The notes beneath the pieces were generated by a model, which ran no database searches, was not told the DNA's origin, and saw only the letters and a program-made list of their open reading frames with translations. The position numbers and the translations under genes are program-made. This document shows positions 37,001 to 42,743 of a stretch of 42,743 nt of DNA, piece after piece; position 1 is the first letter of the stretch, and each line of letters opens with the position of its first letter. Origin of the DNA: Bacteroidia bacterium (GTDB lineage Bacteria > Bacteroidota > Bacteroidia > J057); NCBI GenBank assembly GCA_019695295.1, contig JAIBAH010000027.1:1-42743 (forward strand), read 5' to 3'.

Positions 37001-37565
37001 CCGTAGCATAGACTTCCACTACATTGGCAGAGGGAGTTACGGTATAAGAGAAAACGGTTGCCAGAGAGGCATTGTTGGTCACCGGGCCGCAAGAGCAGGG
37101 AGCACCAGGCCCATTTGCCCAAATCTCGGCTCCACCACCGGAGTGTACAGCACTGATAATGTACTTCACTACCGTGCCTGCAGGTTGTGCAGGAATTGTA
37201 GCCGTAGCAACATCCACTACCGGACTTCCGAAAGTACAGGAATAGCTTCCCGTAAGTACCTGAGTGGTACCGGTTCCTGTTCCATTAGCCCCTGACGGAT
37301 TACTACCATCTGTGGTATAATATACCCAGGTACTGGTAGTGTAAAACTGATACTCTACCTTCCATGCAAGTGTAAGGCTTTGAGCGGAACTGGGGGCCAC
37401 AACGCTTCTGTAGTTGTTGGCTCCGCAGCCGGGATTGTTGGTCGTGGCTTCATGATACACATAGTTTGCTTCTGCAAAGCTACTGAGTGAAACACCCGTA
37501 AACATGAAAAGGCACACCAATCTGAGCCAGAAAAGGCTTTTTGTAAATGTGTGTAATAGAGACAT
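31056..37565 (-). CDS. Giant secreted parallel beta-helix protein with T9SS sorting domain
   Basis: A 2,169-residue secreted or surface protein. A signal peptide (about residues 1-32) is followed by a chitobiase-like YYTTDGSNPSG region. Two right-handed beta-helix domains (about 170-690 and 850-1395) each close with a DGNTR...GADE(F/Y) motif. Between them is a module like the BNR-neuraminidase N-terminal domain (GTNYFWVAYDISA). After an Ig-like unit come three 78-residue repeats (about 1470-1705), a PKD/Ig-like unit, fibronectin-III-like units and the type-A sorting domain (about 2095-2169, YPNPNNGTFTVS to TKFVKM). Beta-helices often bind or cleave polysaccharide, but I see no catalytic set, so adhesion is as likely. 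Confidence 0.9.
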   Translation of the reverse strand: MSLLHTFTKSLFWLRLVCLFMFTGVSLSSFAEANYVYHEATTNNPGCGANNYRSVVAPSSAQSLTLAWKVEYQFYTTSTWVYYTTDGSNPSGANGTGTGTTQVLTGSYSCTFGSPVVDVATATIPAQPAGTVVKYIISAVHSGGGAEIWANGPGAPCSCGPVTNNASLATVFSYTVTPSANVVEVYATGGTAYGSFATLNAAFTAINAGTHTGAIRISINANTTEPAISVPLLKSTSPSSYSSILIRPAGNRTINSAASPMASRGVIELYGADNVTIDGDDPNTAGTRNLTIQVVTSASVTAAIRLASTSTTGLDGADNNTVKNCIIIGSRNSATSTTNSYGINMSNSSAIGTGAYSSLNTRIENNVITRCYNAIFANGASATYPNTGTIIKGNTLGSSISAENIGQRGIVITYSAVTPGVGSAIIEENDIRGGDYGTTGYASTVAGIEVGTVNAGCIIRKNNIHDINQPFASGYGTHGIYITGATSNSGITMVNNFIRDCKMVIYQASFTSTFIPCGVFFTAGATNVVFNHNTILMNDQLAVNATYTSFCVNSSVSGVTFSQFLNNILVNNHASAGAYGFAVNNTASISSANVNNNAYYVNPSANVGHYNGSARTTLANWQAATAKDGASVNVNPAFVSATDLHINIGTPTLLESGGTLTAVSTDYDGNTRNCPPDIGADEFAGTNPNGPSVPMGYTSSTTTQASGSACLGGSVNKAIIRMEIVTDANTGCPATLNNLIVNGLGTTTYSEVTSGKIYFTGTSSVFSTTTLVGTFTVNGSNQTVTPGSSITLLNGTNYFWVAYDISASATGPNFDAQWVSASINVNLTPQSITPTVSSPAGAISFSPAMTGTYTVGAGGTYTTLTAAVNDLTCRGVSGPVTLSLINDGTTPYNSANGEVFPIVVTNPSGISAVNTVTIKPAASVNPIISGSSATAILAFSDADYFMIDGSNTPSGTTRNLSIVNTSVATNTAAIWLSSNAAAGVNQGCQNNIFKNTNLACGADQSLSTNLTYGILASGNAISGTTGLGNNSNTIQNDSIVGVRYGVFLNGDVTTLNNGNVVTQCKIGAAGFGPASGQIGQGGIVVQGQSAGYITNNEIKYVGITFGETATGADRVGIGVGAAGWSPTATAVNNFTVTGNTIHHIKEEKTFSAVGIIVAGTGTPSNNLIANNIIYDVLANGTAGDQSVGIGIGAGDGDKIVYNTILMTGDLDPGASTSATQSAAGIRIATATPTNLTVKNNLISIDVSSNTNTLNHYAIVAPSISYAFGTGGLDYNDYYINTSNTQMKTGGTGTSIPYTPVTTLASWKATLTPNQDAASIAENPVFVSATDLHLQMTNGANCLIKGKGTPVAGVTTDIDGNTRNASKPGIGADEYGGDLPTTPTTTDPTDVCQGVAVTITGTGSTGATTYGFYDAATGNTQTTTLANGAIVSPSYTTNLSLAAGTYLVYAEGVDAGGCVSPTRKEVTITINALPTVTWTGALADQCITATTLTLTGTGESPTGGAFSGSGVTGANFDASAAGTGSKTLTYTYTDANGCMNSATNTVMVNALPVVTWTGALADQCITATTLTLTGTGESPTGGAFSGSGVTGANFDASVAGAGSQTLTYTFTDANGCTNTAINSVVVNALPVVTWTGALPAQCITATTLALTGTGESPTGGAFSGSGVTGANFDASVAGTGSQTLTYTFTDANGCTNTATNSVMVNALPVVTASANTPLCVNSILTLTSTSNQSGTFQWSGPNGYSSPMQNPAGITGATASLNGTYTVNFTSSIPGCNGSANINVFVGPIQLSVTADPADSTLAHAVISNCAPNYTLYWRKVASGSSWSNLSTAANNPDITGLAPATAYVAYAVDANGATTDLVYFTTSGIPFCGNAPTLTASVSCDKIFTDWSTGLLYSQYSVSFRKVSPTLSNISSTYTSTTSKVYTITPANFGSTYEVSVKGMCDNQYSIAASPVYVTVPDPRPIAPSGLSFSATCSSITTTWNASPGATGYFVRIKNPLTGSTLVNFYTVGTTYTRTGLPSNFTYEIWVIPVGCSNLQGTPSLHYFVQTCSGTVTPTGIRAQSPDMEELYADPSQSFETDMNVNLQATVYPNPNNGTFTVSVVNIPEPRLQIEVVNLVGQTVYSQSVNTENGMLHHEVELEKELPQGTYLVRVTTESGSYITKFVKM
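32452..33155 (-). repeat. Three tandem 234-bp repeats in the beta-helix protein gene
   Basis: Three units of 78 residues, each containing VTWTGAL, CITATTL, GESPTGGAFSGSGVTGANFDAS and a TDANGC motif, repeat at exactly 234 bp (equivalent bases at 32551, 32785 and 33019). The units are nearly identical, pointing to recent duplication. Confidence 0.85.
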
Positions 37566-37618
37566 TGTTTAAAATTTGAAATTAATTAATGACAATAAAA
37601 ATACCCTACAATCATAAC

Positions 37619-37626
37619 CAAAGATG
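37619..37626 (-). promoter_or_regulatory. Possible -7 element for the beta-helix protein gene
   Basis: On minus it reads CATCTTTG, one base off TAnnTTTG, 53 bases upstream of the start codon. Confidence 0.35.
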
Positions 37627-37704
37627 TGTTATTTCGGTTGCTTTTTTAATCTCTTTTTTTTACCCTGGAAAGAAAAGCTACATAAAAATGCAGATTATTG
37701 AATA

Positions 37705-40104
37705 CTATTTAAAAGTAACCATCGTCCATCCTTCTCCTCCCATTTCGAGGGGTGCGTCTGAAACCGACTGTATAATATTTAAATCCTTCAAATGTTTGCG
37801 AATAGCTTCCCTTAATGCTCCGGTGCCTTTTCCATGCAGAATATTGACAAAGCGGAGACCTGCCCATATTGCGTCATCAATTTTTTTATCGATCAGCGGG
37901 AGTGCTTCTTCTACCCTCATGCCCATGACATCAATCTGAGGGGAGGAAGACTTAATCTGACTGGTTTTTAAAATACTTACGGGTTTTTTGTCATTTTTTT
38001 CTGATTCCGGAGTCTCTATTTTTATCAGATATGTTAGGGCAACAGTAGTTCTTATAGAGCCAATTTCCACAACGCCCTTTTTTCCGTTTATTTCAATCAG
38101 TTTTCCGTAGGAACTGGCATTTTTCAGCTTTACCCAGTCTCCCTGAACGGGTATTTCTCCCGGTAGTAAAATGAGGTTTCCTTCTGTTACTTTTTCCTGT
38201 TCCGCTATGTGGGATTCCTGCTCATTGAGTTCAGGTGCTGCTTCTTCCAGATTTTTGCGAAGCTTACGGGTAATTTCTTTTTCTGCTTTGTTTTCTTTAA
38301 TTTCCCTGATAGTTTGCTCGATTCGTTTATTGGCCTGTTCAATCATTTTTTTAGCTTCCTGTTTGGCTTCGAGCATTATTTTTGCCTTATTGGCTTTCAG
38401 TTCCTTTTCAAGGTTTTCGTATTTTTTCAGATTTTCGGTAAACTTCAGGCTTTGCTGCTGATTTTCTTCCAGCAATCGTTTGAGATGCGTATTTTTCTTT
38501 TCGAGATCTTCTATCAGTTTTTCGGTAAATACCACATCCTGCCCGATTTTACTCTTGGCTTTCCGTACGATTGAGCGGTGTACCCCCACTCTTTCTGCAA
38601 TTTCGAAGGCATAACTTCTTCCGGGTACGCCCATCATAAGCCGGTAAGTGGGTTTTAACTCCTGAGTATCAAACTCCATGGCAGCATTTCCTACCCCCGT
38701 ATGGGTTTGTGCATATTCTTTCAGGTTGCCGTAGTGAGTGGTAATAATCCCGAAAGCTCCCTGACGGATAAACCTTTCCAGAAAAGATTCTGCAATTGCG
38801 CCGCCGAGTTTCGGGTCTGTTCCTCCTCCAAATTCATCAATCAGAAACAAAGAATCTTCGGCCATATTGTCCCCCATCTGACGCATTCTGAAAAGGTGAG
38901 AAGTATAGGTGGAAAGGTCGTTTTCTACGGATTGCTCATCTCCCAAATCAATAAACAGGGAATCAAACAGACGAAATACCGAGCGTTCATCCACCGGTAT
39001 AAGAAACCCCGACTGAAGCATCAGCTGAAGCAGCCCTACTGTTTTTAAAGAAACGGATTTGCCTCCGGCATTGGGTCCGGAAATAATCAGAATCCGCTGC
39101 TTTTTATTCATTTCCAGATTCAAAGGGACAATCTCAAAAGGATTTGCCGCTGACCGCAATTGTAGTATAGGATAAAATCCATTAACAATGCTAATCGTAT
39201 TTTCTTCAGGGAGAATCTTCGGAAGGGTCGCTTTCAGGGCCTTTGCAATCAGTGCTTTCGCCCGGATAATATCTATTTCAGTGATTTTTTCCTTGAAATA
39301 CATCAAAGATTCTACCTGCGTTCGGATTTTGGCGGTAATTTCTGTAAGGATTTTGATGATTTCGTTTTGTTCCAGAATCTGATATTCCCTCAATTTGTTA
39401 TTAAAAACAAGTGATTCAGCAGGCTCAATAAAAATAGTCTGACCTGACTGAGAAATATCCTGAATAAATCCCGGAATCCGGCCTTTTGCCTCAGCTTTTA
39501 CAGGAATTACCAATCGCTCATTCCGGATAGTAATTTCTTTTTCTACGCTCCAGTTGTTTTCGTTGGCATAGCGAAGAATGCGATTCAGCAGCGTACGAAG
39601 TTCTGCAGAGGTGCTTTTGATATTCCGGCGGATAGAATACAATTCGGGAGAAGCATCTTCCCGTATATTTCCGTAGGGATCCAGAATCTGTTCAATGTTT
39701 TTAATTACCGTTTCAGTAAACTCGCTGCTCCCCGTAAGAGCGGCAATCTTAGGATATTTGTGTTTTCTTTTTTCCAGATAGGCTCTTACCTGTTTTACTA
39801 CAACAAGCCATTTGTGTAATCTTCCCAACTCTTCGAGATTAAGCCAATTGCCCTCTACAGACGCTTTTTGTAAAATATATCCGACTGATGAAAAATTATT
39901 AAAAGGAAAAGGGTCATCAAAATCCAGTAAATCTTTCATTTCCCTTACTTTTTCAAGAGAATCAAAAAGAAAATCAGGGTCAGGGACAGGCAATATCTCC
40001 ATACAGGCAAGCCGGGCTTCTTCACTGATTGCCTTTTTTGCTGTTTCATTTAGTATTATATCAAAACCTAATTTCTGAAAGGTATTGGGATTGTAAATTT
40101 TCAT
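37705..40104 (-). CDS. mutS2: MutS2 family ATPase with Smr domain
   Basis: A 799-residue protein with the MutS2 layout. There is no mismatch-binding domain I. A helical core (about 1-320) is followed by the ATPase with Walker A SGPNAGGKSVS (about 341-351) and Walker B LFLIDEFGGGTDP. A long Lys/Glu coiled coil (about 515-640) precedes a KOW-like linker, and the C-terminal Smr nuclease domain (about 720-799) has HGKGTGALR. The usual Smr LDLHG motif reads DVMGM here. MutS2 suppresses recombination and, in Bacillus, rescues collided ribosomes. Which role holds here is unknown. It is flanked by two T9SS-cargo genes on the same strand. Confidence 0.94.
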   Translation of the reverse strand: MKIYNPNTFQKLGFDIILNETAKKAISEEARLACMEILPVPDPDFLFDSLEKVREMKDLLDFDDPFPFNNFSSVGYILQKASVEGNWLNLEELGRLHKWLVVVKQVRAYLEKRKHKYPKIAALTGSSEFTETVIKNIEQILDPYGNIREDASPELYSIRRNIKSTSAELRTLLNRILRYANENNWSVEKEITIRNERLVIPVKAEAKGRIPGFIQDISQSGQTIFIEPAESLVFNNKLREYQILEQNEIIKILTEITAKIRTQVESLMYFKEKITEIDIIRAKALIAKALKATLPKILPEENTISIVNGFYPILQLRSAANPFEIVPLNLEMNKKQRILIISGPNAGGKSVSLKTVGLLQLMLQSGFLIPVDERSVFRLFDSLFIDLGDEQSVENDLSTYTSHLFRMRQMGDNMAEDSLFLIDEFGGGTDPKLGGAIAESFLERFIRQGAFGIITTHYGNLKEYAQTHTGVGNAAMEFDTQELKPTYRLMMGVPGRSYAFEIAERVGVHRSIVRKAKSKIGQDVVFTEKLIEDLEKKNTHLKRLLEENQQQSLKFTENLKKYENLEKELKANKAKIMLEAKQEAKKMIEQANKRIEQTIREIKENKAEKEITRKLRKNLEEAAPELNEQESHIAEQEKVTEGNLILLPGEIPVQGDWVKLKNASSYGKLIEINGKKGVVEIGSIRTTVALTYLIKIETPESEKNDKKPVSILKTSQIKSSSPQIDVMGMRVEEALPLIDKKIDDAIWAGLRFVNILHGKGTGALREAIRKHLKDLNIIQSVSDAPLEMGGEGWTMVTFK

Positions 40105-40246
40105 TCTGATTTGTCAGTACAAGCATTAAAAATGGTTTATACGAAAGCTCGGGCATACAGTTACAAAAACGGGTCATACCTCTCTGGATACACTCTCTTT
40201 TTGTAGGTTTAAGTATTGTATGGTTCATTCTCGGTATCTTCCCTCA

Positions 40247-40297
40247 TAAAAAAATCAGAGGCATTCTCCATTCCTTTAAAAGAATTTTGAATGCCTC
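40247..40297 (-). terminator. Intrinsic terminator, minus strand, in the 40105-40468 gap
   Basis: GAGGCATT (40258-40265) pairs with AATGCCTC (40290-40297). An inner ATTC/GAAT pairing extends the hairpin, and on the minus strand seven Ts follow. It lies about 170 bases past the stop of the fasciclin-repeat gene. The remaining gap sequence up to mutS2 has no gene I can support and no exact -7 element. Confidence 0.7.
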
Positions 40298-40468
40298 CGG
40301 TTATGTTTCTCTCAGGGTTTCAGCTTTTTTGACTTCCGTATTCGTGAAAGTATATTTTTCCTGAATATTGGAGTTGTCAAGACTTTTTCCTTTGGAATTG
40401 CAGGATTACAATCACTTTGGAAATTCAATGCTGAATGTAAACTTGCAATACAGAATCTTAGACGCTGT

Positions 40469-42743
40469 TTATAGTTTCACAAATCGGCTCTGAGCTGCAC
40501 TGGACTCTCCGGCAACGCGAATCAGATAGCTTCCGGCAGGCAGAGAAGTGACATCAATCTGTTGATTTTGCATCAGTCCGTTTAATACTGTTTTGCCCAA
40601 TATGTCAATAACCTCAAAGCTACCTTCTGTGAAGTTTTTAACCTGGATATAATCCGTTGAGGGATTAGGAGAGAAGATTAAAGGATTCATAAAATATGCC
40701 TCATCTACACTTACAGATGCCGGAACTAATACCGCGTCAATCACATGTACTACCCCATTGTCAGATAAAACGTCGGGTGTAGTTACATTTGCATTATTAA
40801 TTTTTACACCGGATGTCAAATCTACTGTTATTGTTTGGCCATTCAGGGTAGTAACTGTTCCGTTTGTAAGGGCAGAGGATAATACTTCCGTTCCTAATAC
40901 ATGGTACAATAAAACATCAGACAAATTAGGCAAAGCAAGTAACCCGTTGATATTTGTACCCAAAGCCGCAGCTAAGTTATCAAATGCAGTATTGGTCGGT
41001 GCGAATACGGTATAGGAAGCCAATGGGTCAGTAAGGGCAGGTAGTAATTCTTCCTGAATCACAGCAGTTACAAGGGTAGTAAAACCGTTATCAATTGCTA
41101 CGTCTGCTACGGTTTCTACGGGTAATACTACTGCGTCGAGTACGTGTACCGTTCCGTTATCTGCCGTTACATCTGCCAGACTCACCTGAGCCTGATTGAC
41201 AAACACATTACCCATAGAGGTTTTGGTCAGTTTCAGGGTGTTGGTTGTACTCAATGGATTTACGATTGCGCCATTGGTTACTGCCGAAGAAGCTACTTCT
41301 ACATTCAATACATGATATAATAATACATCAGACAAATTAGGCAAAGCAAGTAATCCGTTGATATTTGTACCCAAAGCCGCAGCTAAATTATCAAATGCAG
41401 TATTGGTCGGTGCGAATACGGTGTAGGAAGCCAATGGGTCAGTAAGGGCAGGTAGTAATTCTTCCTGAATCACAGCAGTTACAAGGGTAGTAAAACCGTT
41501 ATCAATTGCTACGTCTGCTACGGTTTCTACGGGTAATACTACTGCGTCGAGTACGTGTACCGTTCCGTTATCTGCCGTTACATCTGCCAGACTCACCTGA
41601 GCCTGATTGACAAACACATTACCCATAGAGGTTTTGGTCAGTTTCAGGGTGTTGGTTGTACTCAATGGATTTACGATTGCGCCATTGGTTACTGCCGAAG
41701 AAGCTACTTCTACATTCAATACATGATATAATAATACATCAGACAAATTAGGCAAAGCAAGTAATCCGTTGATATTTGTACCCAAAGCCGCAGCTAAGTT
41801 ATCAAATGCAGTATTGGTCGGTGCGAATACGGTGTAGGAAGCCAGCGGGTCGGTAAGTGCAGGCAATAACTCTTCCTGAACCACTGCAGTTACAAGGGTA
41901 GTAAATCCGTTATCAATTGCTACGTCTGCCACAGTTTCTACAGGTAATACTACGGCATCAAGAACGTGTACCGTTCCGTTATCGGCCGTTACATCTGCCA
42001 TACTCACCTGAGCCTGATTGACAAATACATTGCCGGTGGAAGTTTTGGTCAGTTTCAGGGTGTTGGTTGCGCTCAATGGACTTACAATTGCTCCGTTGGT
42101 TACTGCCGATGAAGCTACTTCTACATTTAATACATGATACAGTAATACATCAGTTAAATTAGGTAAAGCAAGCAATCCGTTGATATTCGTACCCAAAGCC
42201 GTTGCTAAATTATCAAATGCAGTATTGGTTGGTGCGAATACGGTGTAGGAAGCCAGCGGGTCGGTAAGTGCAGGCAATAACTCTTCCTGAACCACAGCTG
42301 TTACAAGCGTAGTAAAACCATTATCAATTGCTACGTCTGCTACGGTTTCAGCAGGTAGTACTACTCCTTCCAGGACGTGTACCGTTCCGTTATCTGCCGT
42401 AAGGTCAGCCGTGCTCACCTGAGCCTGATTGACAAATACATTACCTGTAGAAGTCTTGGTCAGTTTCAGCGTGTTGGTTGTGCTCAATGGATTTACGATT
42501 GCGCCATTGGTTACTGCCGAAGAAGCTACTTCTACATTTAATACATGGTACAATAATATATCAGATAAATTAGGCAAAGCCAGTAATCCACTGATATTGG
42601 TACCCAAAGCAGATGCTAAATTATCAAATGCAGCATTGGTTGGTGCGAATACGGTGTAGGAAGCATTCTGGTCTTGTAATACAACATCTAGGCCTTCCTG
42701 CTGAAGTGCGGCTGCCAGATATGTATGATTGGGACTTGTCGCA
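40469..42743 (-). CDS. Fasciclin (FAS1)-repeat secreted protein with T9SS sorting domain (5' partial)
   Basis: The frame is open to the window edge, so the N-terminus and signal peptide lie outside. About 757 residues are visible. Five FAS1 domains can be counted. Each has YTVFAPTNxAFDNL (H1), a LLYHVLNVEV stretch (H2 region) and NGTVHVLDAVVLP. The first four repeat every 137 residues, and the last ends differently. A type-A sorting domain follows (about the final 75 residues, FSPNPSTDYIQV to SRFVKL). FAS1 domains mediate cell adhesion. The often-quoted start at 42607 is a TTG inside the first domain and is not the real one, since FAS1 sequence continues upstream (TSPNHTYLAAALQQEGL). Confidence 0.92.
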   Translation of the reverse strand, partial: ATSPNHTYLAAALQQEGLDVVLQDQNASYTVFAPTNAAFDNLASALGTNISGLLALPNLSDILLYHVLNVEVASSAVTNGAIVNPLSTTNTLKLTKTSTGNVFVNQAQVSTADLTADNGTVHVLEGVVLPAETVADVAIDNGFTTLVTAVVQEELLPALTDPLASYTVFAPTNTAFDNLATALGTNINGLLALPNLTDVLLYHVLNVEVASSAVTNGAIVSPLSATNTLKLTKTSTGNVFVNQAQVSMADVTADNGTVHVLDAVVLPVETVADVAIDNGFTTLVTAVVQEELLPALTDPLASYTVFAPTNTAFDNLAAALGTNINGLLALPNLSDVLLYHVLNVEVASSAVTNGAIVNPLSTTNTLKLTKTSMGNVFVNQAQVSLADVTADNGTVHVLDAVVLPVETVADVAIDNGFTTLVTAVIQEELLPALTDPLASYTVFAPTNTAFDNLAAALGTNINGLLALPNLSDVLLYHVLNVEVASSAVTNGAIVNPLSTTNTLKLTKTSMGNVFVNQAQVSLADVTADNGTVHVLDAVVLPVETVADVAIDNGFTTLVTAVIQEELLPALTDPLASYTVFAPTNTAFDNLAAALGTNINGLLALPNLSDVLLYHVLGTEVLSSALTNGTVTTLNGQTITVDLTSGVKINNANVTTPDVLSDNGVVHVIDAVLVPASVSVDEAYFMNPLIFSPNPSTDYIQVKNFTEGSFEVIDILGKTVLNGLMQNQQIDVTSLPAGSYLIRVAGESSAAQSRFVKL
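41013..41797 (-). repeat. Two FAS1 units sharing 374 identical bases (period 411 bp)
   Basis: 41013-41386 and 41424-41797 read as identical, bounded by single differences at 41012/41423 and 41387/41798. Equivalent bases in the wider array fall at 41142, 41553, 41964 and 42375, an exact 411-bp period. The two units further upstream are more diverged. Confidence 0.9.

Noticed and set aside
40950-42743. Regular repeats that might suggest a CRISPR or satellite array
   Set aside because: The 411-bp period is a multiple of three, stays in frame and encodes FAS1 domains.

Overview
The window looks like chromosomal DNA from a member of the phylum Bacteroidota. Three things support this. Many gene starts are preceded by the phylum's -7 promoter element (TAnnTTTG). 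Four large or medium secreted proteins end in type IX secretion (T9SS) type-A sorting domains. Several families are typical of the phylum, such as DUF4296 and the 640-residue type-B succinate dehydrogenase flavoprotein. The order and genus cannot be fixed from the sequence alone. I saw no tRNA, rRNA, CRISPR array, transposase, integrase or phage gene.

Layout. 1-1105 (minus): a thioredoxin, DUF983 and ArsR-type regulator operon with a likely ArsR operator in front, running into a gene cut by the window edge. 1238-3432 (plus): a WD40, DivIVA-domain and Nudix operon. 3536-4891 (minus): RmuC. 5126-8587 (plus): an FKBP lipoprotein, then aminotransferase, RibD and an AlkB-like oxygenase. 8590-14095: a large SNF2 ATPase lying between a broken and an intact copy of the same T9SS-cargo gene end. 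14096-16021 (plus): an IGHMBP2-type SF1 helicase. 16025-16932 (minus): a putative outer-membrane protein preceded by a structured leader or small RNA. 17125-20101 (plus): a DUF4296 lipoprotein and PheT. 20332-21305 (plus): a MarR regulator with its own operator, plus a small secreted protein. 21388-23313 (minus): a solitary sdhA. 23525-24247 (plus): PdxJ. 24419-29665 (minus): a 1,748-residue HYR-repeat T9SS protein. 29792-30982 (plus): a PLP amino-acid deaminase/aldolase. 31056-37565 (minus): a 2,169-residue beta-helix T9SS protein. 37705-40104 (minus): MutS2. 40469-42743 (minus): a fasciclin-repeat T9SS protein whose N-terminus is outside the window.

Most genes are housekeeping (translation, riboflavin and vitamin B6 synthesis, central respiration, DNA maintenance). 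The rest are cell-surface or secreted repeat proteins exported through Sec and then T9SS, whose machinery is not encoded here. No single multi-gene novel system is evident.

The most promising undescribed element is at 16785-16932 on the minus strand. A perfect -7 promoter is followed by about 135 nt of RNA. That RNA holds a 15-codon mini-ORF embedded in a 12-bp helix and ends in a 13-bp GUGA-capped hairpin with a U-run, about 60 nt upstream of an outer-membrane protein gene. Other points worth checking are the direct repeats around the SNF2 gene, the 374-bp perfect duplication in the fasciclin gene, and the orphan sdhA.
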